From NCBI RefSeq assembly GCF_040869045.1, contig NC_090319.1, positions 358,749,739-358,813,738 of the forward strand: a stretch of 64,000 nt of DNA, written 5' to 3'. A program made the position numbers and the translations under genes. Source of the DNA: Eurosta solidaginis (lineage: Eukaryota; Arthropoda; Insecta; Diptera; Tephritidae). Below the pieces are notes generated by a model, which searched no databases, was not told the origin of the DNA, and saw only the letters and a list, made by a program, of their open reading frames with translations. Below, piece by piece: positions 21,004 through 31,600 of the stretch (within the stretch, counting starts at the first letter, position 1; each line of letters opens with the position of its first letter).

Positions 21004-22644
21004 CTAGCAGACCCGGCAGACGTTGTTCTGTCCTCAATTTGGTATATCTGCATACATTTTAATAAGCTTTTTCCGTCTAACTCTGCCCTCGCCCCTCTAC
21101 ACTTTTTCCAAATCTTTGTATTCACTCCTCCCTCCGTATTTTTCGCTTCATCTATCTCCATCTTCGTCTCATTCTATCTCTTTCTCAGTCTCCTTCTCTC
21201 TTTTCTCTTCTCTCAAGTTTTTCTCATTCTTCTTCATATCTTATTGCCAGTCCCAGAGGGTGGTATGTATTTTGTTCCAGTCTCAGTCCCAGTCCCACTC
21301 CGAGTCTCAGTCTCAGTCCCAGTCCTAATCTCAGTCCCAGTCCGTCTCTGGTCTACTTACCGGAAAAAAGCATCATAAATATTAATATAGTTAAATTTAT
21401 ATACCAAATCGAATAAGACGTATGTAAATAGGTATGTGGGTATTATTAATTCATGTCTTTATTTCGGCTTCGCATGCATATTTATCAGTTTTTAAAAGCT
21501 CTCAGCAACAGCTTTCACTTGATATCCAAAATACACAAACATTCTAGGGGTATCCGGGTCCATGTTTTGGCCTATATATCGAGACCCTAGTCACCAATAG
21601 GTATGAAAATACCCTGTAGTAAAGCACTCATCAACAGTTTTCATTTGATATCCATAATGTATAAACACATTCTAGGGGTATCCGGGTCCACGTTTTGGCC
21701 TATATCTCGAGACCCTAGTCACCAATAGGTATGAAAACTACCCTGAACTAAAGCACTCATCAACAGCTTTCATCTGATATCCATATTGTATAAACACATT
21801 CTAGGGGTGCCCGGGTCCACGTTTTGGCCTATATCTCGAGACCCTAGTATGAAAACTACCCTGTACTAAAGCACTCATCAGCAGCTTTCATTTGATATCC
21901 ATATTGTATAAACACATTCTAGGGGTGACCGGGTCCACTTTTTGTCCTATATCTCGAGACCCTAGTCACCAATATGTATCCTGGTCCACTTCCCGGAAGA
22001 AAAATTAAAGTAAAGCACTCATCAACAGTTTTCATTTGATATCCATAATGTATAAACACATTCTAGGGGTATCCGGGTCCACGTTTTGACCTATATCTCG
22101 AGACCCTAGTCACCAATAGGTATGAAAACTACCCTGAACTAAAGCACTCATCAACAGCTTTCATCTGATATCCATATTGTATAAACACATTCTAGGGGTG
22201 CCCGGGTCCACGTTTTGGCCTATATCTCGAGACCCTAGTATGAAAACTACCCTGTACTAAAGCACTCATCAGCAGCTTTCATTTGATATCCATATTGTAT
22301 AAACACATTCTAGGGGTGACGGGGTCCACTTTTTGTCCTATATCTCGAGACCCTAGTCACCAATATGTATCCTGGTCCACTTCCCGGAAGAAAAATTATC
22401 CGACATTTTATTCTAGATATAACGCTACCTACATACCAAATTTCAGGCAAATCGAGCCACATATACGATAGTTTAGAATAAATCTGTCCCTGGTCCCCGA
22501 AAAAAAAAACTTTTCACAAACACTCTCCGGGTTCCTACTAAGTTATCCTGAAAATTTGAATAAAATCGGCGTGGTAGTTTCGGAGTCCATAAGCCTCATA
22601 CAAACATACATACATACATACATCCTATTTTATATATATGTAGA
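21004..22644 (-). mobile_element. Non-autonomous Helitron (5'-TC ... CTAG-3')
   Basis: On the minus strand the element starts TCTACATATATATAAAATAG and ends GCCGGGTCTGCTAG. The terminal CTAG is preceded at about 11 nt by a short hairpin (CAGA-ACAACG-TCTG). It lies between A (21003) and T (22645) with no target duplication; the uninterrupted sequence TTATTATTCTAG is present in other DINE copies. These are the three diagnostic Helitron features. No Rep/helicase ORF is present. The interior has tandem repeats and a CAGTCCCAGTC-type simple repeat near 21260-21345. Confidence 0.9.
21500..22401. repeat. About 117-130-bp tandem repeat with 390-bp higher-order duplication
   Basis: Units contain TTTGATATCCATA, ACATTCTAGGGGT and CTATATCTCGAGACCC. 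Landmarks at 21647, 21776 and 21893 recur at 22038, 22166 and 22283, a constant shift of 390 bp, so a three-unit block (21622-22011) was duplicated (22012-22401). Confidence 0.88.
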
Positions 22645-23793
22645 TTATTCTAGTCTACGACACTTTTAAAAATCTTTTATATAAAAGTGGGCGTGGTCTT
22701 TAACCGATCTTGTTAATTTTTCCAAGAAATATTTCCTGCTATAGGGAAATTTGTGTACCCAATTTTATTACGATCCGTTAATTTTTCTTCGAGTTATGGC
22801 TCCCGAAACATAGAAAATTGCTTAATCATAAAAGGGCGGTGCTACGCCCATTTTTTAAAATTTGAAGTTTTTCCTATTTATTATTGTAAATCAACATGGG
22901 AAATGAAATACCATTGATATAAAGCTCTTTTTGCAAAGATATAGCTTATTTTATTCGTCCCCGACCCTTTTAAATATCTGCAATATAAAAGTGGGCTTGG
23001 TTCTTAACCGATTTCGTTAATTTTTCTTCAAAGCATTCCTTATAGTAAAGGCAATCTCTCTGCCGAATTTTGTTACGATAGGTTTAACGATTTTTGATTT
23101 ATGATTAATAATATTTGTAAAATTGATTTTATCACCAGTGGGCGGTACCATGCCCATTTTTTAAATATTTTTGCAAATTTGTATCAAGAGTCTCAATATC
23201 AGTCCACACATCAAATTTCAACATTCTAGGTGTATTATTTACTAAATAATCAGGTTTTTTGTGTTTTCCAAAATGTTATATATATAAAAAGTGGGCGTGG
23301 TTATCATCCGATTTCGATCATTTTCAATACCAATCTGTTCTGGGTCCAGATAAGCTCGTTTACCAAATTTGGTGAAGATATCTCAATATTTACTCAAGTT
23401 ATCGTGTTAACGGACGGACGGACGGACGGACATGGCTCAATGAAATTTTTTTTCGACACTGATGATTTTGATATATGGAAGTCTATAACTATCTCAATTC
23501 CTTTACACCTGTACAACCAACCGTTATCCGATTTTGAATCTAAACAAAATTTCATCAAAATCGGCCCCGTCGTTAAGGAAGAGCTCAGTCACACACGCAC
23601 GTAGAGAAGAAATGTACATATATATTAAGATGACTGATGCATATAAGAACAATTTTCTGTCATCCCTTGTCAAATTTGGTTTGGGAACAAACCAGGTTCG
23701 GCGTTGCGTCATCAGCGTCATTTTTCGTTCTGACTGATGATGACTTTAATACACAGATAGATTATGTACATATGTACATAACGTAACTAATAA

Positions 23794-24220
23794 CACTGTG
23801 CAACAGCCGGCTGGGTATTGGACCAAACCCACTTTCTTGTAGAGATTGAGGCTTAAGTAGACAAACTACTATCTCCGTTTTTCGAAGTTAGCTTCCGATA
23901 TTGGCTTTCGAAGTTCGAAATTCTACATTTCGAATTTTTTTTTTTTGTTAACGCGTTCAGCAAATTAAAAAAGTAGAAATGTGGTCGTGGTCCGCCTTTT
24001 TCCTTTATTTGAATGGCTGAATTCTTACTTTTTTAATTTGCTGAACGCGTTAACAAAAAAATAAAATTTCGAAATGTAGAATTTCGAACTTCGAAAGCCG
24101 ATATCTATTTTTTGGAGGCTAACTTCGAAAAACGGAGATAGTACTTTCTCTACTTATGCCTCAATGTCTACAAAAAAGTGGGTTTGGTTCCCAGAAAATA
24201 GTTGATTTTGCCTCATAGTG
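23794..24220. mobile_element. Fold-back MITE, CACTRTG ends, TAA target duplication
   Basis: The left end is CACTGTGCAACAGCC and the right end, inverted, CACTATGAGGCAAAATC. The two arms (about 190 bp) pair almost completely around GAACGCGTTAAC/GTTAACGCGTTC. TAA flanks it on both sides. Non-coding. A shorter relative is at 55359-55559, and decayed relatives occur near 24970 and 25940-26060. Confidence 0.8.
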
Positions 24221-24763
24221 TAATTTTTAAACCGAAACTGTATGTATTTATATAGCATTTATTTTATATTTTTTTGTTTGTTTTTTTTTTACAAATTAAC
24301 ATATTATCAACATAACATTCCCCACTAAAATTCTAATAATGCACATTTTAGCATTAAATTTACATAAAGAGTCAGATAGCACAATGGCTATAATAAATTA
24401 ATAACAAAAGGGGGAAACAAGTAAGAGAAAGAAACAAATTGGAAACCTTAATCTCGGAGTTAAAGTGCGGAGTCGGCATTATATTTTTATTTGTGTTTTT
24501 TGTTTCGTGATTCGCTTAGCTCGCCCTTTAGGTATAGAGAAAAAGGCAAGAAATAGCCCCATGTGAAATGTAGTAGGTAGTATTAAAAAAAATCTAGAAT
24601 ATACTTATGTATGTATTATGACAAAACGTATAAGAATTTTGATTTTTTGTTGTTGGATTTTTGTAAATAATTTACATTATCCTAAGTTACTAATTAAATT
24701 TTCAAAAATGCATCTCTTCTTTTTTTGTAATTTTTCTGTTTGTAAGCAAATATTTTATGTCTA
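24221..24763. other. AT-rich DNA, no gene seen
   Basis: Long A/T runs with no credible open frame. It may be intergenic, or lie beyond the 3' end of WDR20. Nothing else is recognised. Confidence 0.6.
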
Positions 24764-25522
24764 TTAGGGTGAAGCGACATAAGGGAAAACAAGTTTTGTT
24801 AACATTGGGACGGCGTTTGTAACTTTTAGACAATTTTTGGATTTTTAGGAAAGAAATAAAAAATAACAGATTTAATCAACATCGTTTTGGAAAAAAATTC
24901 TAGGTATGTTTGTGCATACAGCTCATTGAAATTGTTTTTAAAATTGACGAAAATAAAAAAAGAAGACAACACTGTACAGTGCTCGGCAGGATATTGGATC
25001 AAACCATTTTCTTAAGAGATTAATCCATAAGCAAAAAAGTGATTTTCCCGTTTTTCGAAATTAGAAAAACATTGGAACAAATATTGGCTCTCGATATTAA
25101 AAATTTAACACATCCTATATATATTAGTTATGGTGTTAAAAAAAAATAAAAATTAAATATTTAAGGTATACAATAAGGTATACCAATACTTTAAACGCTA
25201 CATTGTGTATGCTTTTAATTAATTAATCAAGTGGAGACGACCGGGTGTGGAAATTGTTAAGGATGTACTTGTTTCGGTTATACACCAATAAACTCTAAGC
25301 GAAAAAGGCTTATGGAAGCGGTGTACGTAAAACTTTTGAGAGTTTTTATAGAATACCAAAATAAGTATAAACGAGTTATAAATTAATATCTCTACAATAA
25401 AATTAAAGACTAAAATAACAACATTTTTTTGAAACACACGCTAATAACTTTGTATTTTTATAAGCAATTATTTTTATTAAAAAGCTTTGCAAAATATTAT
25501 TTCTTATTTCGCTCCACCCTAA
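24764..25522. mobile_element. DNA element with TTAGGGTGRAGCGAMATAAG inverted ends
   Basis: Left TTAGGGTGAAGCGACATAAG and right (inverted) TTAGGGTGGAGCGAAATAAG form about 20-bp terminal inverted repeats with two mismatches. TCTA lies on both sides (24760-24763 and 25523-25526). There is no transposase; the interior is AT-rich and contains a decayed CACTGTACAGTG MITE-like piece near 24970. Superfamily not determined. Confidence 0.65.
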
Positions 25523-26207
25523 TCTATACGTATGCTTGGTTATGTGTGTGTGTATGCTGCATCGATAAATGTGAAATCTAGAATGTGTGTATATATGTCT
25601 GTATTTACTTATAATAATTAATTATTTTTACTAGATTTTTGTTTGATCTTTTTGTAAGTTTCAAGTTTCAGTTCCATTGCAATTATCATACAAGATAACA
25701 AAGTTTTTACACAAAACACTTTCGAATTTAATAAACGCACACAATAGAATATTTATGAACTGGTATGCTTTTATACATGTGTTTGCTAATATTTCCAGTA
25801 TGGTTTACATAGGCATGCACATTAGATCGCACCAACTTACAGAAAACCAATTTTCGACCAATAAATTAAGTATATAAGTTTTACACATACCTACATATTT
25901 ATATATTTTTTGGAAAGAGATAATTTCCTATAACAACACTTAACGACAAAATCACTTTTTCTAAGTATTCGACCAAAGCAATTTTGAATAGATTTTCATA
26001 AGCAAAAAAGTAGTTTCCCCGTTTTCGAACTTAGGTTGCGAAATATTGACACTCGCTTTCGAAGTTAGTCCTACCTTAATAAATTATTTGTATTTATTGT
26101 GGTTAATAAATTTAAATCTCAACTGTAAACAAGTTTTTGCTTCTTTCAGCTTTTATAAAAGTATTTAAAGTGGACAAAAGGCAGGCATTTGAAAAAAGGA
26201 AAAACGA
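25523..26207. other. AT-rich DNA with a decayed MITE piece
   Basis: No gene. The stretch 25945-26065 resembles the arms of the CACTRTG MITE (GTTTCCCCGTTTTCGAA, TTTCGAAGTTAG). Confidence 0.5.
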
Positions 26208-26524
26208 TAAATTACACAGCTACACAAAAAAGTTTGAGTGATCTGGTTATATGGCACATGTATTCCTATGCACTTTGAATGAGTGATCTGGTTATATGGC
26301 ACATGTATTCCTATGCACTTTGCCTAGACGGCCCCAGTTCGGCTATATGTAATCTCAAAAACTCATCGCCAATCCTTTTTTGTTTTTTGAGGTTGGGTCT
26401 AAACTACGACCCGTTAGACCAAATCTGATAATGGACTCGGTTTCGCATCAAAATGTTAGGGGTACGTGTTGCGCATAACCAGATCAGCCAACTTTTTTTT
26501 TTGTTTGTGAAGGTGTGTAATTTA
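26208..26524. mobile_element. Small inverted-repeat element with internal 45-bp duplication
   Basis: The ends TAAATTACACAGCTACACAA and, inverted, TAAATTACACACCTTCACAA pair, followed by AAAAAGTT and the shared TGATCTGGTTAT. Inside, a 45-bp unit beginning GAGTGATCTGGTTAT is repeated head to tail at 26236 and 26281. Non-coding; superfamily unknown. Confidence 0.65.
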
Positions 26525-26934
26525 ATAATAGAGCTGCATTCGAAAGCCACTATCTATGTTTTGGAGGGCAACTTCGAAAAACGGCGAAATTACCTGTTTG
26601 CTTTCGATAGATAAATAATGTAAAAATTGGTTTGGTGAAATACTCAGCCAATTAGTATAAAGTGTTGAGAGACGCTTGGGCAAGAACAAATTTCTTGGTA
26701 CTTGAAGTCCATGACCGTTAAGACGGAAAACCCAGTTAAGGGGATTTAAATATACATGGCCCCGTATCGTTATACGATCCGTTAACGTAATACATTTTTT
26801 AAATTACAGTAGTTCTGAAATGGTGAATTGGATTCAAGACATGTATGTGCAAGTGACTACGAGCATTCATTTCATTTTCACAAACTCATATTCATCATTT
26901 CAGTGAATCTTTTTTTGGATACGTGATACTAAAT

Positions 26935-27276
26935 CGTTCCCGAGATGGTAGGGCTAGTATCTTAATTATGCTTGGTACTGGAACGTACCGGATCTGCATC
27001 CGACAAAAGACCATGAACATTCGATAACACTCCCCAAGACTTTCGGGGAGTGTCCTTTTCGCTTCCTCATGGAACTTGGGGTCGCCAGGGCCTCGTCTGT
27101 TAGTGAAACAGGATTCGTTGCGGATAGGTGAGGTTGCAATTGGGTTTGGAGAAGCTATATATTGCGCTGGCAACCTGAAGGGTTGCGCTACACAGCCCCT
27201 TGAATCTGGTATTTTAGTCGCCTCTTAGGACAGGCATAGCTACCGCGGGTATATTCTGATCCCCTAACCCGCTGGG
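26935..27276. mobile_element. (CAA)n-tailed retroposon, rearranged copy
   Basis: Same family as 52571-52981. The half 26935-27060 (CGTTCCCGAGATGG ... CTTTCGGGGAGTG) is in plus orientation, but the half 27063-27276 (CCTCATGGAACTTGGGG ... CCCGCTGGG) is in minus orientation. The tail is absent. One half has therefore been inverted relative to intact copies. Confidence 0.7.
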
Positions 27277-28655
27277 TTAATTGTCTCAATTATGAGTGCA
27301 AACATGGCTTGATAATTTATTTCCTTCCCGAGTGCTGCTACAATGTTAAGAGTAAAGAAAACTGGTTTAGTTCGTGTTTATAATTGTGGGCTTACATATC
27401 TCCGAGGGCGATACCTTGAAAATAATCGATCCTGCACTCGGCACTTACTAAAAATAATCGAAAACAAAATACTTTAAAATTCTCATAAACACGATGAATT
27501 CTACTAGGCCGGTCCCTGAGAACCTCACATAGACTGAATAAGTCCATAGAGTATAAATACTACTAACTCATTACTCTTATCGTTCCGTCGTATGTGTGTA
27601 TGACCTTTGAAGCGGAAGCGTATTCTCAAGGTAAAAACAGTGTTTGAATCATAGATCAATTATATCAAGCAGAAAAAGTCCTAAACGATTTTTGGAATAA
27701 AAGTTATCTCTTCACAAAGGAAAACTACAGCAAAAGTGCGAACATCGGGCAGTAGAGACAGTATAAATAATTTTGAGTCCCTCTAATGCTATATAATTTA
27801 AACATGCACCCGAATATAGGAGAAAGTACAACGCAAAAAATCGAAGTAATAGTTTTGGTGGGTATCATACATTTGTTTCTGTAAGCTGCTGCGGTCTAGT
27901 TATTTTCAAATGTGGACAATATACCTACATAACCACTCACTTTCGTTGCTCTACAAATAACATGTCCTCGGATTTTAAATTATTTGATTGAATTGGTTAG
28001 GTTCATTTTATATTGCTATCATTATTTATACTTATTCCATTGTGGCTCTTTTCCATTGTCCTCTTGTTAGAATTGCATTACGTGTTGTCTATTTCCTATT
28101 TATGTATGTATGTATATTTTTAATAAATTTGTTATTTTAATTTTATTTTTGGATTCCTGTTTTGTTAGTTTAACTGCTATTTTTTTTTTGTTTTGCTTTC
28201 AACAAGTTGACTTAATCGTTACTAAAAATATTTAATATGCATAATAGTATTGTTTTACATACTTTGCTTGTATATATATATTTATGCTAATTACAGTGGA
28301 ATATTTGAAAATAGGTTTTATTTATTTTAGTTTAATCTTCCCGTCATTTTTAATGACCTTGTTTTCATTCATCCATTTATTATTGTTTATGTAGTTTATT
28401 TCGCTATTTTTGTTTTCTTTTTTTTTATTATATGACTTTAGTTTATGCATTTAGCAATTTTATATAGTTTTTATTGCAATGTAATTTGAATGCATTCATT
28501 TTTCACTCAACCAATCCTAATTATCCACGATCACTTGTCTACATTTGCTTTTTATATTTGGCGTAATTACACTAAATTTCCTCCGCCATTTCCAACGATC
28601 TGCGGCTACTCTTTATCCGATTGCGTTCATAATTGTTTATATTAATTTTATCGAA
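27277..28655 (-). other. Likely WDR20 3' UTR and flanking AT-rich DNA
   Basis: This lies directly downstream of the WDR20 stop codon at 28656. It is AT-rich with several minus-strand AATAAA-type signals (plus-strand TTTATT, for example near 28145 and 28320-28330), any of which could end the transcript. No other gene is seen. The UTR extent is inference. Confidence 0.45.
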
Positions 28656-31600
28656 CTATATTACCGTGCCACCAGGAGGCGCCGCTTGACTTGGTGATAA
28701 GTGGTGTTGCATATTTTGCTACAAAACCAAACATTTAGACATTAGTATAAGCATTTTTTTTACTTTAACGAAAATCAAATGTCACGGAACTTTTTGAAAC
28801 AAAAGAAACCCCTTCCCAACAATCAGTTTCCAAATTAATTTTCATACTTTTTAAACCCCACTCAGCATTTAGGTGATTCAATATTGAATTTCGCTACATA
28901 TCAGTACAATTTGATTACTCTTTCTGACTAAATAATGAGTTGTCATACAAGTGAACAAAAGAAATAATCAAATATGAATACTTTTGATGATCAAAAACTG
29001 AAAATCATTTTTCGATCACTGTTTGGAATCATTTTTGAAATCCTTTAATGATAAGATTTTAATATTTCAGTATGTAAGTAAATATGAATACTTTTGATGA
29101 TCAAAAACTGAAAGTCATTTTTCGATCACTTTTTGGAATCATTTTTGAAGTCCTTTGATGATTAGATTTTAATATTTCACAAAAATCAACAAAAAGAATA
29201 ATGAAATATGAATACTTTTGATGATCAAAAAGTGAAAATCATTTTTTAATCACTTTTTGGAATCATCTTTGAAGTCCTTTGATGATTACATTTTAATATT
29301 TCATAAAAATCAACGAAAAGAATGATCAAATATGAATACTTTTGATGATCAAAAACTGAATATTGTTTTTCAATCACATTTTGGAATCATATTTGAATCA
29401 AATGTGTTTACTTTAGGTGATCAAAAATTTTTTAATAATTTTTCAATCAGCTTTCTGAATCATTTCCGACTATCTTTGTTGACTGAACAATAAATATATA
29501 AATCTTATAGATCTTATAAATTTTATACTTGTTACATTTCATTGAAAATCTTATTTTTTCACGTGCACACATTTTTTCAATCATGAAGTTAGAAAAAATA
29601 TATACATACATATATTTCTTTTTAATTATACAAAAGATATTGTAAATGCTGCTCGTAACCGAAGATGCCCCAATCATTTATGCACCTTCGGCTTCCAAGA
29701 AAATACATAATGGTTGGACAATACAAAGTTTGTGAGCTATTTGAAACCCAGGTAAGTGAAACTCTCTTCCCAGCGGACCAAGTTCGATTAATTTGCGAGA
29801 CTTTCGCAAAATGCTCAGAAGTGAGCTCATATGTGAACAAAAGAAGATCGAAATTTGATTTTTATCGCAAAAAAACTGTAAACAAGCTCGTACGCGATTA
29901 AAGAGCGTAATGTTGGCAGGAATACTCACAAGCAAGCAAAGAACGATGCTAATTTGTGTGACGCAAAATACTTTCTTATGAGCTTTGCGACATGTGTTTT
30001 GTGACAAAAGCCAAAATGCAGACAAAATAACGGTTCATAATTTCGTATTTAGAGTTATATCTTCTATCGATGCGCAGCGCAAATAAGAAATAAAATAATT
30101 GTTTAGTTCTATGATATCCGCGAAAGTGAATAGTTGAGTGCTGTGGTTGAAAAATTATTTAATATTTATTATACGCAAATAAATATAGTGGAAAGTAAGT
30201 ATAAACGTAATTTGATTAATTTCTATTTTATTTATTAATGCCTCCTAAAAGGAAGGAAGATAATATATTTGCGATGCGATGCGAGGCATGTTAGATGGAT
30301 TGCAGGGGAAATTATCTTAGATAATAGAAACTTTGAGAGTGAAATCGAATTAAATTCACCTGTCACTGAAGCCTTATCTATAAATAATGATAGTCCAAGT
30401 GATTCTAGTGAAATCGATTTCAACAGGCAACATCGAATAAAATTGATCGACAGGGTGCCGAATTGATTTCTTTAAGAAATGAAATTGCAATAATAAAGGC
30501 TCGAATTTGTGGAGAGACACATAGGCCAATACTGCCAATATCACCTCTAAGTAGTTATGAAGACTTCACAGCATTCCCAGAAAGTCTTAAAAATGAAAAA
30601 AATCTTTAAAGATTTGGTATAGAATTTATAATAAATTTTTCAATTGATATGATAATGTATTTTTCATAAATTTATAAGGGGCTGCTGGCTGAATTAGCAA
30701 AAACGTGTTCATGGCGGGGGACCGACACAAAAAAATGTGTAAGAGCATTTCTCACAACATTAGCCATACGCCGTAAGTATTTTTACAACTTCCAATACAG
30801 AAAGTGTCAATATTAATTTATTATTAATTATAAATTTAATTATTAGTTTTTATATTATTAATTTCATTGTTATTTATATTCGAAAGAGTTCTAAACATTT
30901 AGCCTACTCTCTCTATTTCAATCTATATTTTACATAAACCAAATAGTTTAATTAATTATTTATTTTACTTTATTAAATTATGGCGTTCAAGCAGAAGTTC
31001 GCGCTAGAATATACTGATTTTGATAGAGTTACGCAAACATATTTCCAGTACGCTGCAGAACACGCAATTAGAACAGCCAAAACGGAGTCAAAGAAGTTAG
31101 CACGCAGTAATTTTATACAGTGAAATAATATTAATATTTTACTTGATTTTCTTTTTAATTGAATTACTTTCATTTAATTCATTATTTTTCTTAAGCAATA
31201 AAAAGTTAAATAAAATACATAAATTGTGTTTAATGTACACATATTTATATTATTATATGAACTACGAACTGTTTTTTATAAAAAAGAAAATTAATAAAAA
31301 GCTAAAATGAAACACCATGAATATTATGAAGTCTCTATTTTTTGAGTGTGCCTCATTGTATTTAATATAGGGGAACACAACGGGAAACGGAAAAAACAAA
31401 AAAAAAAAATCGCACATCCTATTTCTTGTGATCATTTTGCAATATCCATTTGATACTTATTTAATATTGTTTCCGACTAGGGGAACAAATTATTCCAGTA
31501 TCTATTTTGAGTTGAAAATGTATCAAATGAAATATTTTATCCCACTACGCAGAAGTATCAAAAAAAGCCTATAAAAAATATTGCTTAATATTCGCTAGCT

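Larger units (their letters stand above)
20795..23535 (+). mobile_element. DINE-1-like element, type 2, split by a Helitron
   Basis: It begins CAAGTAAAGGTGTTTAAG with the TTCG hairpin and ACGTGGCACCGCCCG block, and is interrupted at 21003/22645. It resumes TTATTCTAGTCTACGAC and proceeds through GTGGGCGTGG blocks and a GGAC tandem run (about 23412-23430) to CCAACCGTTATCC. The final hairpin is missing; another sequence follows from about 23536. It carries the empty site for the Harbinger at 23251. Confidence 0.82.

Noticed and set aside
21260..21345. Open frames in the CAGTCCCAGTC-type repeat that look like serine/valine-rich proteins
   Set aside because: Low-complexity simple repeat inside a Helitron; frames are by-products.
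28975..29435. CRISPR-like array (regular repeats)
   Set aside because: Units of 110-124 bp without unique spacers, in an animal intron; a minisatellite.
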